Source: an uncultured Lactobacillus sp.
GTDB lineage: Bacteria; Bacillota; Bacilli; Lactobacillales; Lactobacillaceae
Assembly (NCBI GenBank): GCA_910589675.1
Contig: CAJUTO010000005.1
Coordinates: forward strand, 1 to 64,000
Reading direction: 5' to 3'
Length of the DNA: 64,000 bases
Of this stretch, positions 17,984 to 25,690 are shown piece after piece. The position numbers and the translations under genes were made by a program. How positions within the stretch are numbered: the first letter of the stretch is position 1; each line of letters opens with the position of its first letter. Under the pieces are notes generated by a model. That model was not told the DNA's origin and ran no database searches. It was given only the letters and a program-made list of their open reading frames with translations.

Positions 17984-18481
17984 TTAATCCACCAAATTCA
18001 TAATAATTTGTTCTAATTCATCTGTAAATCGTTTATTATTACTGCTTTCGCCTGTATTTTTAGTTTCAACAATCTGATCATAATTTTCTATTACTTCTGG
18101 AAGTTTACTTATATCATAAACAGGAATTATATTATTCATCCTTTTAGCAATTAATTGAGTAAAATCAACTTGATGATTATTTACATGCTCATGATATTTT
18201 TCTTCTCTTGGAACTACAATTGGTACTTTACCGAATTGTAATGCTTCAATAAAGCTTGAAGGTCCACCATGCGTTATTACAATTCTCGCATCTTTCAATG
18301 CTTGTTGCATTTCATCAAAAGACATCATCCTATGTGCTTCACAATGAGTTGCATTATATGTGCTAAACCCAGTTTGAATAACAACTTTTTCTTTTATATT
18401 ACCTTGAGCTACTAAATCATCTACTTTTTTTACTAAACGATTAAAAGGTTGCTCATGAGTACCTACAGTAACAAAAATCAT
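17984..18481 (-). CDS. Alg13/EpsF-like glycosyltransferase catalytic subunit
   Basis: This 165-residue protein matches the C-terminal half of GT28 enzymes: MIFVTVGTHEQPFNRLV at the start, IQTGFST, and the nucleotide-sugar loop ITHGGPSSFIEALQFGKVPIVVPR. In such pairs this part carries the donor site and needs the Alg14-like membrane partner, encoded ten bases upstream. Together they usually add the second sugar onto the lipid-linked first sugar (pneumococcal Cps14F/G arrangement). Confidence 0.88.
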   Translation of the reverse strand: MIFVTVGTHEQPFNRLVKKVDDLVAQGNIKEKVVIQTGFSTYNATHCEAHRMMSFDEMQQALKDARIVITHGGPSSFIEALQFGKVPIVVPREEKYHEHVNNHQVDFTQLIAKRMNNIIPVYDISKLPEVIENYDQIVETKNTGESSNNKRFTDELEQIIMNLVD

Positions 18482-18490
18482 CTTATCACC

Positions 18491-18940
18491 CTAAAAAATA
18501 CTTCCAAGATTAATTGCCTTCGGATATACTTTTTTCATTTCTTCCCATTCAACAATGAATTTATCCGTGATTGGATACACTAATTTTCCAGTAATCGTAG
18601 GCTTATCATATCTATCGAATACTTCAATATAGACTGTCTTTGCACCCATTAATTTACCGATATAAAAAAATGGAACTGCTACTGCAGCCCCACTAGAAAT
18701 AATTACATCAGGACGTTCTTTACGGAGCACTTTAATTGCTAGAAAAGTATTACGAATTAAATTTTTTAGATTGCGGTTTGTTGGATAGTGACATCCATAC
18801 ATCTTTTCTCCTTTTAGCTTACTTCGAGCATCTTCTTTATCAAACGTAACCCAAAATCGATCTTTATTTTGCCAAAAAGGTTTTAACATGTATAGATGAG
18901 TTAAGTGACCACCACTAGAACCAACTAAACAAACTTTCAT
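18491..18940 (-). CDS. Alg14/EpsF-like glycosyltransferase membrane subunit
   Basis: This 149-residue protein shows the Alg14 pattern: MKVCLVGSSGGHLTHLYML with the GSSGGH loop, RPDVIISSGAAVAVPFFYIGK (amphipathic membrane segment), and IEVFDRYDKPTITGKLVYP. It recruits and completes the Alg13-like subunit at the membrane. It lies between the priming transferase and the catalytic subunit, consistent with an early step of repeat-unit assembly. Confidence 0.88.
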   Translation of the reverse strand: MKVCLVGSSGGHLTHLYMLKPFWQNKDRFWVTFDKEDARSKLKGEKMYGCHYPTNRNLKNLIRNTFLAIKVLRKERPDVIISSGAAVAVPFFYIGKLMGAKTVYIEVFDRYDKPTITGKLVYPITDKFIVEWEEMKKVYPKAINLGSIF

Positions 18941-18955
18941 GCTTTCTCTATCTCC

Positions 18956-19615
18956 CTAATACGCACTATTTGGATGAACAACTACGCCAACAGTTTTGAG
19001 TAAAATTTTAAAATCAAACCATAAACTACTATTATTGATGTATTCAAGGTCTAATTCTACCATCTCATCAAAATCTGCATCATTACGCTTAGTTACTTGC
19101 CAAAGACCAGTACAACCCGGTGTAACAGTTAAACGCAACTTGTCATATGGTGTATAATCTTCTACTTCCATTGGTAGAGGTGGACGAGGTCCAACTAAAG
19201 ACATATCACCTTTTAACACATTCCATAACTGTGGTAGTTCATCAAGACTATATTTTCTAATTGTATGACCAATTTTAGTAACACGTGGATCATCTTTAAT
19301 TTTAAACATTGCACCATCAATTTCGTTTTGTTCTTCTAATTGTTCCACCATTTTGTCGGCGTTAACAATCATTGAACGAAATTTCCACATTTTAAATGGC
19401 TTCTCATTTTTACCGATTCGTTCTTGTGAATAGAAAGCCGGGCCACCATCTTCCCTTTTAATTAAGACAATTAAAATTAAAAATAATGGAGACAATAATA
19501 TTAATGCCAATCCACTGGCAAAAACGTCAAATCCACGTTTTATAGCACGGTATCCTACACGTCCATTAACTTTTGACGGATCTAGTTTTACCTTTTTAAC
19601 CTCTTGTGCCATCAT
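18956..19615 (-). CDS. epsE: priming undecaprenyl-phosphate sugar phosphotransferase
   Basis: This 219-residue protein has one N-terminal membrane helix (about 31-51) and the bacterial sugar-transferase core: QERIGKNEKPFKMWKFRSM, KDDPRVTKIGHTIRKYSLDELPQLWNVLKGDMSLVGPRPP, and PGCTGLWQV. The DEL and PRP motifs of the active site are intact. It transfers a sugar-1-phosphate (glucose or galactose in most relatives) to undecaprenyl phosphate, starting repeat-unit synthesis. The length is that of the short WcaJ-like form, without the extra N-terminal membrane domains. Confidence 0.93.
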   Translation of the reverse strand: MMAQEVKKVKLDPSKVNGRVGYRAIKRGFDVFASGLALILLSPLFLILIVLIKREDGGPAFYSQERIGKNEKPFKMWKFRSMIVNADKMVEQLEEQNEIDGAMFKIKDDPRVTKIGHTIRKYSLDELPQLWNVLKGDMSLVGPRPPLPMEVEDYTPYDKLRLTVTPGCTGLWQVTKRNDADFDEMVELDLEYINNSSLWFDFKILLKTVGVVVHPNSAY

Positions 19616-19642
19616 TTAAAACTCTATCCCCCAACAATAAAT

Positions 19643-20413
19643 TTAAAATATCCAAAACCGTTTCTTTTTCTTTAAAGGTTTCCAATTCAAATTAACATTA
19701 TCCGAATTAATAATGTTTCTTGCATTCTGCTTAAAGCTATTAGCAACATCCAATCCTTGCATCTTTTCTAATTTCTCATAAGCGTCATGCATTCGACTTT
19801 CTCGTTTTGGCAATGTGTGTGCATCTGAAGCAAAAGTGGCTACTTGACCCGCTTCTACAAATTGATCCGCTAATTTTTCAATCTCTTTACCAAATACTCC
19901 CACATACGAACTAGCAGTTATTTGCGTTAAACAGCCTTGCTCAATAAACTCTTGTAATTTTTCAGGATGAGCCAAGATACCAGAATTTCTTTCTGGATGA
20001 ACAATTATTGGGGTAATTCCCCGTCCTAACAATTTAAAAGTCATATCTTTGGCATAAGTTGGTACATCTTCACTGGGAAATTCTAATAGCATATATCTGC
20101 CATCTTCATCACAAAATAAGATATCATCATCATCTAAAGCTTGCGGTAAATTACCATTTAGACGAACTTCTTGACTTGGAAAGACAGTCAAAGGAATATT
20201 GTGCTGTTCTAATTCCTTTTGAAAACTAGTTGTCTCTTTAATGATATCCTTTTTATGATTTAAATATTTTCCATTTAAAGTATGCGGTGTCATCAATGCA
20301 TGCGTAATTCCATCCGCTACTGCAGCTTCCGCTAAACCTAATGATGAATCTAAATCGGGTGATCCATCATCAATTGCTGGCAATATATGTGAGTGAATAT
20401 CAACTAATACCAT
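19643..20413 (-). CDS. epsD: PHP-type protein-tyrosine phosphatase (CpsB/Wzb family)
   Basis: This 256-residue protein opens with the PHP metal motif VDIHSHILPAIDDG and shows MTPH, LLEFPS, VHPERN and FASDAHTLPKRE, the later metal ligands of the manganese-dependent CpsB fold. It dephosphorylates the tyrosine tail of the EpsC kinase and so controls chain length and amount of polymer. It lies six bases after the kinase gene. Confidence 0.93.
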   Translation of the reverse strand: MVLVDIHSHILPAIDDGSPDLDSSLGLAEAAVADGITHALMTPHTLNGKYLNHKKDIIKETTSFQKELEQHNIPLTVFPSQEVRLNGNLPQALDDDDILFCDEDGRYMLLEFPSEDVPTYAKDMTFKLLGRGITPIIVHPERNSGILAHPEKLQEFIEQGCLTQITASSYVGVFGKEIEKLADQFVEAGQVATFASDAHTLPKRESRMHDAYEKLEKMQGLDVANSFKQNARNIINSDNVNLNWKPLKKKKRFWIF

Positions 20414-20419
20414 TATTTA

Positions 20420-21175
20420 TTACTTCGCTTCTGTATCTTTTTCTTTACTATAACCATAGCCATAGCCATATCCATAGCCATCTGGACCAGTTCTCACATC
20501 ATTCATTACATAACCTAAAAGATGTGTTTTAGTTAAGTTAAGCATTTCAATTGCTCGTTCAACACCAGCTTTTTGAGTAACTCCTTGACGTACAACTAAA
20601 ACTACTCCATCCATTTCACCAGCTAAAATTTGGGTATCTGAAACCTCTAAAACTGGAGCTAAATCTAAAATTACTAAATCATAGTGCTCTTTAACCATGT
20701 TTAGAAAGGCCCGCATTCTATTGGAACCCAATAATTGAGCTGGATTAGGTGGAATCGGACCAGCGGGCATTACTGAAAGGTTAGGAATAATATCTTCCTT
20801 AACAATGTTGGCCATATCAACTTCATTAGAATGTGACGTTAAAATAGTAGTCAAGCCTACTCGATTTGGAAGATCAAATGTTTGATGCAATGTTGGTCTA
20901 TGCAAATCGGCATCAATCAACAATACTTTTTTACCCGCTTGAGCCATTGTGACAGCCACATTAACTGTTACAGTTGACTTTCCTTCACTAATATTAGCTG
21001 ATGTAAAGGCTAAAGCCTTAATTTGGTGATCAACACTTGTAAAGTCAATATTAGTCTTAACAGTTCTAAACTGTTCACTTACTGGATTTTGTGGTTTTGC
21101 TACAGTAATTAACTTAGCACCATATTGCATGGTTTCATCAGTACCACGTTTTCTACGTCTATTAAACAATCCCAT
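20420..21175 (-). CDS. epsC: BY-family tyrosine kinase (CpsD/CapB type)
   Basis: This 251-residue protein has the Walker A' motif SANISEGKSTVTVNVA, Walker A'' LLIDADLHRPTLH and LVILDLAPVL of bacterial tyrosine kinases. It ends in a tail with five Tyr alternating with Gly (GYGYGYGYGY), the autophosphorylation cluster. It works with the membrane adaptor EpsB, encoded ten bases upstream. The tail is encoded by a 6-bp repeat (about 20451-20479), so in-frame slippage could change the number of tyrosines. Confidence 0.93.
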   Translation of the reverse strand: MGLFNRRRKRGTDETMQYGAKLITVAKPQNPVSEQFRTVKTNIDFTSVDHQIKALAFTSANISEGKSTVTVNVAVTMAQAGKKVLLIDADLHRPTLHQTFDLPNRVGLTTILTSHSNEVDMANIVKEDIIPNLSVMPAGPIPPNPAQLLGSNRMRAFLNMVKEHYDLVILDLAPVLEVSDTQILAGEMDGVVLVVRQGVTQKAGVERAIEMLNLTKTHLLGYVMNDVRTGPDGYGYGYGYGYSKEKDTEAK

Positions 21176-21185
21176 TTATACTCTC

Positions 21186-22049
21186 CTATACACGCTTCTT
21201 TTTACCAGAATTATTATTTTTCTTATTAATGCTAAAATCATTAGATAAGTGGAAGTGAGATACATGACCTAAGTTAGTCAAACCTAATTCCTTAGTTAAG
21301 TAATCATCATCTCTGACTGTAGTATTAAATGAATCACGTAAGACAATTAGAGCAATACTAATAATTAACCCTAATACAATTCCAGCTAAAGTAAATAATG
21401 AAGTTCTAGGGAATGTCTTAGTACCACGAGCAGCCGGAGACACAATCGTCACATTATTAACATTCATAATACTCTTAATTTTATTCTTAAAAGTTTGAGC
21501 AACGGCGTTTGCGATTGCTTGCGCTTTCTCTGGATCATTACTCTTAGCACTAATTGTAAACACTTGAGATTGTTGTTGTGTAGTTACTGAAACTGCTTTT
21601 TGCATTTCTTTAGCGCTGACATTGTAGCCACGACCAGCTCTTCTCACAACGGCTCGTTCGGCTGGACTAACTAATTTTTTAGTTCCATCGGCTAAAATAC
21701 GATACTTTGCTTTCTTTGCTGGCTTTACAACTTCAGTTGGATTCTTAATCCACTTAGAAGCATCTTTTAAGATAACTGGACTAGTAACAATATCCTTATA
21801 GGTATTAATTACTTGTACATCTGCTTGTTGAGCATTGTATGCTTGACCAGCATCGGCAGCACTTCTTTTTTGGTTAACCAAAATTTGAGTGGTTGAAGTA
21901 TACTTGGGCTCAACTACAAAAGCAGCTAAGACAAATCCTACTGCCCCTAAGCCAACAACCCAGGCAATAATGGCCCAAATATGTGTTCGAAGAAGCATCC
22001 ATAATCTACGTAAATCGATTGTATTTTCAGTTTTTGTACTGTTTTCCAC
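21186..22049 (-). CDS. epsB: Wzz-family chain-length adaptor (CpsC type)
   Basis: This 287-residue protein has two membrane helices (about 20-42 and 220-243) enclosing an extracytoplasmic domain. The Wzz opening TIDLRRLWMLLRTHIWAIIAW and the Pro-rich motif before helix 2 (SPAARGTKTFPRTS) are present. The short cytoplasmic tail activates the separate kinase EpsC in Gram-positives. It starts six bases after epsA. An extra Arg/Lys-rich insert (about residues 112-145) makes it longer than the usual 230-250. Confidence 0.92.
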   Translation of the reverse strand: MENSTKTENTIDLRRLWMLLRTHIWAIIAWVVGLGAVGFVLAAFVVEPKYTSTTQILVNQKRSAADAGQAYNAQQADVQVINTYKDIVTSPVILKDASKWIKNPTEVVKPAKKAKYRILADGTKKLVSPAERAVVRRAGRGYNVSAKEMQKAVSVTTQQQSQVFTISAKSNDPEKAQAIANAVAQTFKNKIKSIMNVNNVTIVSPAARGTKTFPRTSLFTLAGIVLGLIISIALIVLRDSFNTTVRDDDYLTKELGLTNLGHVSHFHLSNDFSINKKNNNSGKKKRV

Positions 22050-22055
22050 TTTTTC

Positions 22056-23060
22056 CTATTCTCCTGTCTTTAAGGTTTCCGGCTTAAGCCCTAAGGCAGC
22101 ACGTAACTTATTACTAATTCTTTGACATTCTGCTTGACTAACTGACTCGTAGGCAACACCGTTTTCCCAGTCGCCTTGCCCTTGAGCATGATCAGTTGTG
22201 ACATTATCAGTTGCATGGCGATAGTTCTGAGCTAAAGCAACCATATTATCAAAACTTAAGTTAGTCATCGTTTGCTTAGAGACTGAATTCAAGAATGCTT
22301 GGTTAACGACTGTCTTGTAAGAAATGGAACTCTTTAATAATGCCATAATTACAAGTCTTTGTCTCTCTTGACGCCCATAATCTCCTCGTGGGTCATCATA
22401 CCGCATTCTGCTGAATGCCAAAGCCTTCTTCCCATTCATGTGATAAGTTACGCCCTTAGTGAAGTGATAACCTTCATAATCAAATGTTAATGGCGACTTA
22501 ACTGTCACTCCCCCAACTTGATCAATAGCCTTCTCTAATCCTCCCATGTTTACCATTACGTAAGCATCCGTTGGAACATTGAAGTACTTCTTGATCGTTT
22601 TAACAGTTTCATCTACACCACCATAAGTATAAGCTGCGTTAATCTTAGCTGGTGAATAGTCTGGATAATCCGGTAAGTTAACTTTCATATCTCGAGGCAA
22701 GCTGACAACTGTTGTCTTATTGGTTTTAGGATTGATGACCATCATCATAATGGTATCTGTTCTCCCCTTGTAAGAACGTCCAAATTCACCCGTATCTGTT
22801 CCCAATAAAAGCAGGCTCATTGGCTTCTTATCTTTCAGTGTGTCGCTAACCTTCCGATCACTAATTTCATTACTCATCGGATTATACATATTGTTAGTGG
22901 CAACGTGGATATTGTGCCAAGCGATAATAACCGCAATGATGTCTACTGCTAGGAAGACACCTAATACAATCCAAAAGATACGCCAAAACTTTTTACGTCG
23001 ATGATGACGGTGATGATGTGAGCGATGTCTTAATTCATTATCACTATTCTTATGATCCAT
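22056..23060 (-). CDS. epsA: LytR-CpsA-Psr family polymer ligase
   Basis: This 334-residue protein has a His/Arg-rich cytoplasmic start (RHRSHHHRHHRRKK), one membrane anchor (about 28-50) and the LCP domain: LLLGTDTGEFGRSYKGRTDTIMMMVINP, SLPRDMKVNLP, KINAAYTYGG and FSRMRYDDPRGDYGRQERQR. The conserved Asp and Arg residues that bind pyrophosphate lipid are present. LCP enzymes attach polysaccharide or teichoic acid to peptidoglycan, here presumably the eps product. It is the first gene of the operon, with AGAGGAA before the ATG. Confidence 0.92.
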   Translation of the reverse strand: MDHKNSDNELRHRSHHHRHHRRKKFWRIFWIVLGVFLAVDIIAVIIAWHNIHVATNNMYNPMSNEISDRKVSDTLKDKKPMSLLLLGTDTGEFGRSYKGRTDTIMMMVINPKTNKTTVVSLPRDMKVNLPDYPDYSPAKINAAYTYGGVDETVKTIKKYFNVPTDAYVMVNMGGLEKAIDQVGGVTVKSPLTFDYEGYHFTKGVTYHMNGKKALAFSRMRYDDPRGDYGRQERQRLVIMALLKSSISYKTVVNQAFLNSVSKQTMTNLSFDNMVALAQNYRHATDNVTTDHAQGQGDWENGVAYESVSQAECQRISNKLRAALGLKPETLKTGE

Positions 23061-23104
23061 TTTATTCCTCTTTTATTTTTTGCTTTTTAGTAACACTAAA
23101 AATC

Positions 23105-23142
23105 ATTATACAAAAAATATATGAAAATTCATAGAAAATTCA
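23105..23142 (-). promoter_or_regulatory. eps operon promoter with direct repeats over the -35 position
   Basis: On the minus strand TATAAT lies at 23105-23110, about 45 bases before epsA. No TTGACA-like -35 is found. Instead two direct copies of TGAATTTTC (23123-23131 and 23134-23142), 11 bp apart, cover that position. This is the layout of an activator-dependent promoter with one protein dimer per helical face. The regulator is unknown. Confidence 0.5.
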
Positions 23143-23229
23143 CAATTAGCATAAAAAAACACATTTATTGAATCAGAACATGCTCTAAATAGCGCTCTAA
23201 CCACCTTCACGTTGATAAGTATACTGGCA

Positions 23230-23238
23230 CCCCCCCCC
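23230..23238. repeat. run of nine C upstream of epsA
   Basis: A C9 tract (G9 on the eps strand) lies between the sigma-factor gene and the eps promoter. Such a run is rare in AT-rich DNA and prone to slippage. It is outside any coding frame and about 90 bases upstream of the direct repeats. Confidence 0.8.
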
Positions 23239-23296
23239 AGAAATCAACCTCACTTCGGCAAAAATACAGTTTTCGTTATTTAATTTGCTGCGTTTT

Positions 23297-23782
23297 TTAT
23301 TTAATTTTCAAAGCGTTTTTCAATTTAACCAGCAAATTCTTCTTTACTCTCTGCAGAGTTCGCCTTGAACATCCCGCCACCTCAACCAAATTTGTAATTT
23401 CTTTTTGTGCGAGCAAGTGTTCAAAAAACACTAGTTTTTCAATTCCATTTAATTCCTGGACTTTATCTTTCAAAATTATTAAGTTATCCCATTCAATTTT
23501 TTCTTTCTTAAATTCAAGCTCGTTATTTATCTCTTCGCTTCTTTCTTCGCGGCGTTGAACCTTTCTTAATTCATCTAACGTATGCCAAAGAATCTTCTTA
23601 AAGGCAAACCGATCAATATCGTGGTCCTGACTCTTCTCAAGCATCCCCGCATAAATCAAAACTCCATCCTGGACCAAGTCCGCATACTCTTGATAATCTT
23701 TCCTCACGCCAGCAGCCTTAATTGCTCCACAAACCAAGCGGCGATTTTCCCAGGCTTTAATAAAATTCTCTTCTTTAATCAT
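23297..23782 (-). CDS. ComX/SigH-like alternative sigma factor
   Basis: This 161-residue protein shows a short sigma-70 layout. Region 2-like residues (about 30-75, DLVQDGVLIYAGMLE...FKKILWHTLDELRKVQRRE) are followed by a region 4-like helix-turn-helix (about 120-158, EITNLVEVAGCSRRTLQRVKKNLLVKL). The length and charge resemble the competence sigma factor ComX of lactic acid bacteria. AAAGGAATG precedes the ATG. It lies directly upstream of the eps promoter, and a possible ComK-like gene lies 200 bases further upstream. An ECF-like or phage-type small sigma factor remains possible. Confidence 0.65.
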   Translation of the reverse strand: MIKEENFIKAWENRRLVCGAIKAAGVRKDYQEYADLVQDGVLIYAGMLEKSQDHDIDRFAFKKILWHTLDELRKVQRREERSEEINNELEFKKEKIEWDNLIILKDKVQELNGIEKLVFFEHLLAQKEITNLVEVAGCSRRTLQRVKKNLLVKLKNALKIK

Positions 23783-23957
23783 GTGACCATTCCTTTAAGT
23801 AATGTCACAAGCGCTTGTGCAGATATTAGATTATCAGGAACGCAATTTTTCTAAAATCCAAGACCGACCCCTACAAAAGCACGATACACTGCAATTCCTA
23901 TTTTTCTCTCTTCACTCTTTTTCCTTTCTATCTCTTTATCCTTCACGGTACTTCTTG

Positions 23958-23987
23958 TAAAGAAAAAGCACGCTTTTTAAGCGTGCT
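23958..23987 (-). terminator. terminator of the possible comK-like gene
   Basis: AGCACGCTT pairs with AAGCGTGCT, then TTTTTCTTT on the minus strand. The stop codon TAG (23986-23988) lies inside the first arm of the stem. Confidence 0.85.
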
Positions 23988-24843
23988 ACAGAATTGATTT
24001 TATTCTTCTAGATAATCGATAAATCAAATTATGGTCATTTATCTGCCAATCTTTGATATCAAAGAAGTCAGCACAGTGTCGACCATAATTTCGATGAAAT
24101 TCTTCAATTGCTTCTTCAGCAAGTTCAGTTAAATTTAAGGCATTTTGAATCTTAGTTAAGTAAAAGTATTCTTGGTTAGCTACGAGACTATTCTTTCTGC
24201 ACTTACATAAGTTCAAATGAAAACCATGCGACTTAGCGTAGCCTACTAGCATTTGTCCTAAAACATGATTATGGGTAATGGCTTCTCCCAGTCGCTTATA
24301 CATATTCGGTGCACAGTCTTCAAACTCAAAGTTATAACTATAGCCATTCTCTTGATAGGAAAAAGTAACGCGACCATTTTCTTGTTGTACCGTCTGCATA
24401 TGATGCAAGCCAATCCAAGAAGTATGCTTTTCTGAATGGGCTCGAAGTGAAAAGTAGGCAATTTCTCCTAAAGAAATTGTATGACGGTAGTAAAAGCCCA
24501 GTTCTTTTTGTAGTTTCTTTTGTAAAACTGCTCCTAAAATCAGCTTGTGCTTTAAAAGATGGTTAATCAGCTGGCGGCTATTTTTTTGGCATAAAATAAT
24601 ACCAGCTCTTTTATCAAAAATTACTGAATGGTATTTGCCCTTAATGGGATTAGTGTGGAAGTCATACAAGGCTACCATATTCTCATTTAGTTCATAATCT
24701 GGTGCTTCTAACACAAACGGTATAAGGTTGCCACTGATATTGTGATCTAACCTTTGCTTAATGCAGTCTTTAGACCAAGTATTTAAGTCTTCATTAGTTG
24801 GTAAACCAATGTTAAAAAGATTTAGTTTATTATTCATTGTCAT
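23986..24843 (-). CDS. uncharacterised protein, possibly ComK-like
   Basis: This 285-residue soluble protein is not firmly recognised. Its middle (about residues 75-175) has an order of features resembling ComK: a Gly/Arg-rich stretch, an aliphatic-Phe-Ser-Leu strand (EIAYFSLRAHSEKHTSWIGLHH) where ComK has its FLFP...GWISHVHV segment, then a VTFS strand and an aromatic-rich strand. ComK proteins are about 190 residues, so this would carry about 90 extra residues in its C-terminal half. A ComX-like sigma gene lies just downstream, which makes a competence role worth testing. It has its own terminator and is not in an operon with that gene. Function remains open. Confidence 0.4.
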   Translation of the reverse strand: MTMNNKLNLFNIGLPTNEDLNTWSKDCIKQRLDHNISGNLIPFVLEAPDYELNENMVALYDFHTNPIKGKYHSVIFDKRAGIILCQKNSRQLINHLLKHKLILGAVLQKKLQKELGFYYRHTISLGEIAYFSLRAHSEKHTSWIGLHHMQTVQQENGRVTFSYQENGYSYNFEFEDCAPNMYKRLGEAITHNHVLGQMLVGYAKSHGFHLNLCKCRKNSLVANQEYFYLTKIQNALNLTELAEEAIEEFHRNYGRHCADFFDIKDWQINDHNLIYRLSRRIKSIL

Positions 24844-24904
24844 CTCCTTTTTCTATTAAATAATATTTTTTATTCAATAATATAATAATACCAAAAAATC
24901 ACTA

Positions 24905-24942
24905 TATAAAAAAGGTCCTACACCTATAAAAGTGTAGGACCT
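24905..24942 (-). terminator. terminator of the first DsbA-like gene
   Basis: AGGTCCTACAC pairs with GTGTAGGACCT around an 8-base loop, followed on the minus strand by TTTTTTATAT. Confidence 0.88.
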
Positions 24943-24957
24943 AATTAAATAACTTTT

Positions 24958-25623
24958 TTAGAAGTTTAAAAATTCATCTGGCTTCATCCCAAAACCTGCT
25001 CCAATGACAGTTTTGAAGGTTGAAACATCTTGAACACCATCAAATTGCTGACCATTAATTAAAAAGTATGGTACAGATTCAACTCCGCGACTTTCTAAGT
25101 CAGCTTCTTCTTGCATAACTACATCTTGATATGCATTTGAATCTAGTATCTTCTTAACTTCTGCGGTATCTAGCTTATTCTTCTTTGCAACGTCTAATAA
25201 TACTTTATGGTCTGCTAATTCCTTATTTTCAGTAAAGTAAGCATAGAATAAATCATCAGCTAGATTTTCAATTAGCTTAGAATCGTGATAAGTTGCCTTA
25301 GCCCATTGAACCATCCGGTGAGCATCCATGGTATTTGTATTATAAGCAGTTGCTTCATTAATTGTTAAACCAACTGCCTTACCCATTGCCTTAGCATGAT
25401 CATAGGCTGCGTTTGCTTTAGCTAACGGAATAGCCTTTTCATAAGCTAGAAGGACTGCATTAGTTTGCTTAGTTGACTTAGGTGCATCTAAATCAATTTG
25501 AAAAGCATTCAAGTCATATTCAATCTTATCTTGAACACCTAACTCTTCAATTGCCTTTTGTAAGTTAGTTTCACCAATGTAGCAGTAAGGACATGCATAA
25601 TCGCCCCAAATTGAAATTTTCAT
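24958..25623 (-). CDS. DsbA/FrnE-family thiol oxidoreductase
   Basis: This 221-residue protein begins MKISIWGDYACPYCYIGE, with a CPYC active site at residues 11-14 inside a thioredoxin fold interrupted by a helical domain. It ends with the cis-Pro region ESVPYFLING. No signal peptide is present, so it acts in the cytoplasm, like FrnE-type 2-hydroxychromene isomerase/DsbA relatives linked to redox stress. A second relative without the CXXC motif lies at 27729-28379. Substrate unknown. Confidence 0.85.
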   Translation of the reverse strand: MKISIWGDYACPYCYIGETNLQKAIEELGVQDKIEYDLNAFQIDLDAPKSTKQTNAVLLAYEKAIPLAKANAAYDHAKAMGKAVGLTINEATAYNTNTMDAHRMVQWAKATYHDSKLIENLADDLFYAYFTENKELADHKVLLDVAKKNKLDTAEVKKILDSNAYQDVVMQEEADLESRGVESVPYFLINGQQFDGVQDVSTFKTVIGAGFGMKPDEFLNF

Positions 25624-25690
25624 TTTTCAACTCTTCTTTCTCTTATTACACTCTCACCTCTACAATAGAAACTTTATCCCTATAAAGCAA

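Noticed and set aside
23230..23238. C9 tract as a coding phase-variation switch
   Set aside because: It lies between genes, so it cannot shift a reading frame; only a promoter-spacing effect is possible.
24258..24461. Second minus-strand frame inside the possible comK-like gene
   Set aside because: It is nested out of frame in a longer, better supported gene and has no ribosome site.
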